Part shown: in pieces, positions 61,177 through 64,000 of the stretch
How positions within the stretch are numbered: position 1 is the first letter of the stretch
How the letters are laid out: every line of letters starts with the position of its first letter
From: Cryptomeria japonica
Taxonomy: Eukaryota > Streptophyta > Pinopsida > Cupressales > Cupressaceae
Reading direction: 5' to 3'
Assembly (NCBI RefSeq): GCF_030272615.1
Contig: NC_081415.1
Span: 260,276,425-260,340,424, forward strand
Length of the DNA stretch: 64,000 nucleotides
The notes under the pieces: model-generated
The model's input: the letters and a program-made list of their open reading frames with translations, nothing else
Told to the model about the DNA's origin: nothing
The model's database searches: none
Translations under genes and position numbers: made by a program

Positions 61177-62307
61177 CATAAAAACGGGACTCGGACTCGG
61201 CAAGGCCGACTCAGACTCGGTCTCGGGACTCGGAGTCAGACTCGGCTGGACTTGGGAAAGTGAAAAACTCAAGAAATTTAGAGATTTTTGAAGATTTAAA
61301 ACTTGTTTCATGCACCCTTTATTGAATACACCTTAAAGACACAATAACATCATCAAACTCGGCTCATTTGATTACATACACAAGTATACATCAATCACAT
61401 ACGCATAAACGCAAGTTGTAGCTGAAGGAAATAACAAACATAGATATATAAATATTGTCAAATGTATACAATATTACAAAACTCATGGAATAAAAAATCC
61501 ATGCCATCATATGATCATCATCAAGTTCCACTCGAATACCAAAGGTAAATACAACTACAAGCCTATGGCTCAAAGGAGCGTGCACCCTCTCGCCCCGACC
61601 TCCTGCGAAGGCGTCTAAGGTAGGTCCTAGATGATTCGGCAGCCATAGCCGCTCCCCGTGACACCATGCCATGCTCACCAACATCAGGAACATCTGTGTC
61701 ACTATCTACCTCTGAATCTCCCGTCTCTGCTCGTGCTCTCAACTCCTCTGCCATGGCTGCAGTCTCAGCGTCTATATCTATCTGGTCGATCCAATCAGTG
61801 TTAGACTTAGAGGTTAAATTTTCCCTACTTCTATCGACGTAGTTTCCCCCAATATTTTTCAACGAGGGTTTGGGGGCAACGCCCCTTGTGCGCTCCTTGT
61901 CGCGATACACGGCAGGGTCAAGGGGCAGCGCCCCGCGAGGCCAAAAAGACTTTTATTATTTAGCAAAGGCATCAGGGGTTATTTTTCTATTGGCTGACAT
62001 GTTGTAACCCTAATTTTTCTCATTCTCAGGCGAAGGTTGTAGTGAACAAAGACGAGATTATTCATTTTAAAAAAACTTTAAAAAATGCATTCTTTTTGGT
62101 TTCTTTGGGCCTTGCCACCGGTCGAGTCCCAGGCATGGGACTTGCCGAGTTTGGCGAGTTTATGCCAAACTCGCCAACTCGGCGAGTCTGGCGAGTTCGC
62201 CCCCTGGACTTGGACGAGTCCGAGTCTGAGCTCGCCAGACTTGGGGGGCATGAATCGTACTTGGACTCACTAAGTTTGGCAAGTCCTGGGCGATTTTCCG
62301 ATCTATT
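61177..62307 (-). mobile_element. Small hAT-like insertion in the satellite
   Basis: It is flanked by the 8-bp duplication GTTGATAT (61169-61176 and 62308-62315), the length produced by hAT transposases. Both ends are packed with ACTCGG/CCGAGT and GGCGAGT words (61187-61255 and 62125-62280), like subterminal transposase-binding repeats. Terminal inverted repeats are poor. G+C is higher than in the flanks. Confidence 0.5.
61563..61910 (-). pseudogene. Possible hAT-type transposase C-terminal end
   Basis: The frame has DWIDQIDIDAETAAMAEELR, an acidic EVDSDTDVPDVGEHG and SRGAAMAAESSRTYLRRLRR. This resembles the tail found after the dimerisation region in plant hAT transposase-like proteins. No dimerisation core or catalytic residues are present. 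The identification leans on its position inside an element with an 8-bp duplication. Confidence 0.35.
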
Positions 62308-62315
62308 GTTGATAT

Positions 62316-62640
62316 AACGTGAGGTGATATCTATGGATAAACCATAATGGTGGATATCCATGAGGTGATATCTATGGATACCATAATGGTTGATATCACG
62401 TGAGGTGATATCTATGGATAAACCATAATGGCGGATATCACATGAGGTGATATCTATGGATATGCCATAATGGTTGATATCACATGAGGTGATATCTATG
62501 GATAAACTATAATGGTGGATATCACGTGAGGTGATATCTATGGATATGCCATAATAGTTGATATCATGTGAGGTGATATCTATGGATGAGTCATGATGGT
62601 TGATATCCTTGTGAGGAGATATCTTTCCTTTCCACATATG
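62316..62640. repeat. Satellite of the copia 3' region, right part (42-bp period)
   Basis: GAGGTGATATC starts at 62321, 62362, 62402, 62444, 62486, 62528 and 62570, with GAGGAGATATC at 62613, so the period is 40-43 bp, mostly 42. Each unit pairs GATATCAC with GTGAGGTGATATC, a short inverted repeat. Confidence 0.9.
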
Positions 62641-62793
62641 AGAGTAGACATTGTGGTCAAACATCACGATGAGGTGATATGCTATCATGATGAGGTGATA
62701 AGCTTCCTGCTTGCTCATGAGTATAGTCATTGTGTTAGTCATCACAATGAGGTGATGTGACTTGTAGAGATCAAGAAGGATTCCTCCCTAGCT

Positions 62794-62802
62794 AAGAGGG
62801 AG
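62794..62802 (+). promoter_or_regulatory. Polypurine tract
   Basis: AAGAGGGAG directly before the TG of the 3' LTR; identical to the tract of the 31-kb copia unit. Confidence 0.85.
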
Positions 62803-63439
62803 TGTTAGTGATATAGTGTTAGTTGGTCTCCTCCTAGTAGACTCTGCAAATCAAAATGTGTGAATGGCCTATCGGCCTTACACATTTTGTATTTTGATTA
62901 TTTATATTTAATCATAACTATACCCTAACCGATTGATCATTAGTATTATTTATTTTATAACAAATTAATGATTATAAACTCGTCATTCTATTGGAAGGGT
63001 GCGATCCTCTAACTACAGTCACATCTCCCTGAGGAGAGTCGACTCCTATTGGGGAATACACAAGATCAGTGCTCTCCTTAATTGTGGATGAGGGAGATAC
63101 AAATGGTGTATGACAGACTATCTATCGATATCAGCAAACCTTATATATTACATCAAATTGAATTATCTAATAAACTCAACAGTTCATATTATTACTTCAG
63201 CAGTTCATTCATTGTTATCTACAACATACCGTGTATCCTCTTTCAACAATTCATGTATCACCACCCGCACATTGGATTCTTCATTAGCAAATTGAATCTT
63301 ACATTGAGGCAGACTGAACTTGTGTCATTCTTTAGAAGTCTGAACCACATTTATTAAGAATCTAGTTTCACAGTGTGAAGCATTATTTGTGAAGACATAT
63401 TATTGTTTTTGTGTATCCAATCTGATCACCAATTTAACA
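62803..63439 (+). mobile_element. 3' LTR (637 bp)
   Basis: Starts TGTTAGTGATATAGTG and ends CACCAATTTAACA. It matches the 5' LTR along its length apart from the rearranged segment and scattered substitutions. The ungapped form of the variable segment here (CAATTCATGTATCACCACCC) is probably the ancestral arrangement. Confidence 0.9.
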
Positions 63440-64000
63440 AACCTTTGCCTTTTTTCACCTATACTTAGTCAAATATGAATTTCCCCCTCTTATCCCCTCC
63501 TTGGGTGAACTTCACACTTGGTTAGGAATTGATTCCATACATGTTAGGGTGGACTTTGCATGTGTCTTGGGCAGACTTTGCATGTGCCCAAGGAAATTTT
63601 CATGTGTCTTGAATGGACTTTGCATGTGCTCAAGGAACTTTTCATGTGTCTTGGGCGAACTTTGCATGTGCTCAAGGAACGTTTCATGGACCAGTGATCT
63701 TGATGATTTGAACAATGAATATTCTCGATCTTGACTCTAGACTTAGCTGTTTTCTCATGATCTTCAACTAGCCTTTTTGGAAATTATCCTTTGGATTTGA
63801 AAGTTCGTTTTGGATGAATTCCCCTGACTTAACATCTTTCTTGACTTGATGACCACTTGCGTTCCCGAAAAAAAAGCAAAAAAGCAACTTTCTATTTCTA
63901 GAAAAAAGCAGGTTCACGGATTGGCCCTACAATGCCAAAAGCAAAACTTTTTTAAATTTAGAAAAAGCAAAAAAAAACAAAATTTCCTAAATATAAGTTG
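63440..64000 (-). mobile_element. Copy 3 element, 5' leader continued
   Basis: It continues the sequence left at 57443. At 63545-63690 a unit of about 57 bp containing GACTTTGCATGTG and TTTTCATGTGTCTT is repeated three times. 63865-64000 is A-rich with AAAAAAGCA words. No gene; runs off the window. Confidence 0.45.

Larger units (their letters stand above)
57444..63439 (+). mobile_element. Gag-only copia-type LTR element with complete ends
   Basis: 5' LTR 57444-58168, PBS at 58169, gag 58271-59077, polypurine tract 62794-62802 and 3' LTR 62803-63439, flanked by the 5-bp duplication AACCT (57439-57443 and 63440-63444). There is no protease, integrase or RT of its own. The space between gag and polypurine tract holds a 3' fragment of another copia (about 59740-60860), a 42-bp satellite and a hAT-like insertion. 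The gag and polypurine tract match the copia unit at 31-35 kb, so both belong to one non-autonomous family. Confidence 0.8.

Noticed and set aside
62062-62745. 227-codon minus-strand ORF
   Set aside because: Most of it translates the 42-bp satellite (repeated SIDITS-type peptide) and the subterminal repeats of the small insertion.

Overview
This window reads as nuclear DNA of a seed plant with a large, repeat-filled genome, probably a gymnosperm. That assignment is inference: it rests on one intact plant organelle-RNA-recognition (PORR) gene, plant-type LINEs with DUF4283 ORF1s, Ty1/copia elements primed by initiator tRNA-Met, and almost nothing else but old, nested, decayed mobile elements. 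No rRNA, functional tRNA, organellar insert or CRISPR array was seen.

Layout. 1-2.7 kb: decayed copy 1 of an unrecognised repeat-borne ORF family (minus). 4.5-10.9 kb: LINE with ORF1, endonuclease, RT, zf-RVT and RNase H (plus, pseudogene). 11.36-12.6 kb: one long TA/TG/TACA microsatellite. 14.3-15.2 kb: probable LTR after a polypurine tract. 15.3-16 kb: LINE ORF1 scrap. 16.8-18.7 kb: TIR element holding two related MITEs in inverted orientation. 18.9-21.2 kb: the only intact gene, a 770-residue PORR protein with a repetitive tail.

21.8-36.3 kb is a nest on the minus strand. An old copia pol is split inside its integrase by a 12.9-kb composite (22744-35656) with 5-bp target duplications (AATTA) and 135-bp terminal repeats that each carry a tRNA-like Pol III promoter. 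Inside lie a copia gag unit, a full copia LTR and a tiny PBS-to-polypurine-tract internal domain. That copia LTR is itself split by a 7.3-kb insertion (23129-30428, duplication GGTAC) carrying copy 2 of the unknown ORF family and a 166-168-bp tandem array. The gag is split by another 2.9-kb insertion.

36.3-39.4 kb is non-coding. 39.4-44.9 kb is a second, different LINE (minus), followed by a copia gag/protease scrap. 46361-48020 is a non-autonomous LTR element whose middle has been inverted between its two LTRs, leaving two large palindromes and a CTTTC duplication. 48-54.5 kb is mostly featureless. From 54.6 kb to the window end lies copy 3 of the unknown family, internally deleted and split by a gag-only copia element (57444-63439, duplication AACCT). 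That element holds a 42-bp satellite and a small hAT-like insertion with an 8-bp duplication.

Only the PORR gene looks like a working host gene. The most unusual material is the composite element, the tRNA-like LTRs, the LTR-to-LTR inversion, and the three-copy ORF family that has no recognisable polymerase.
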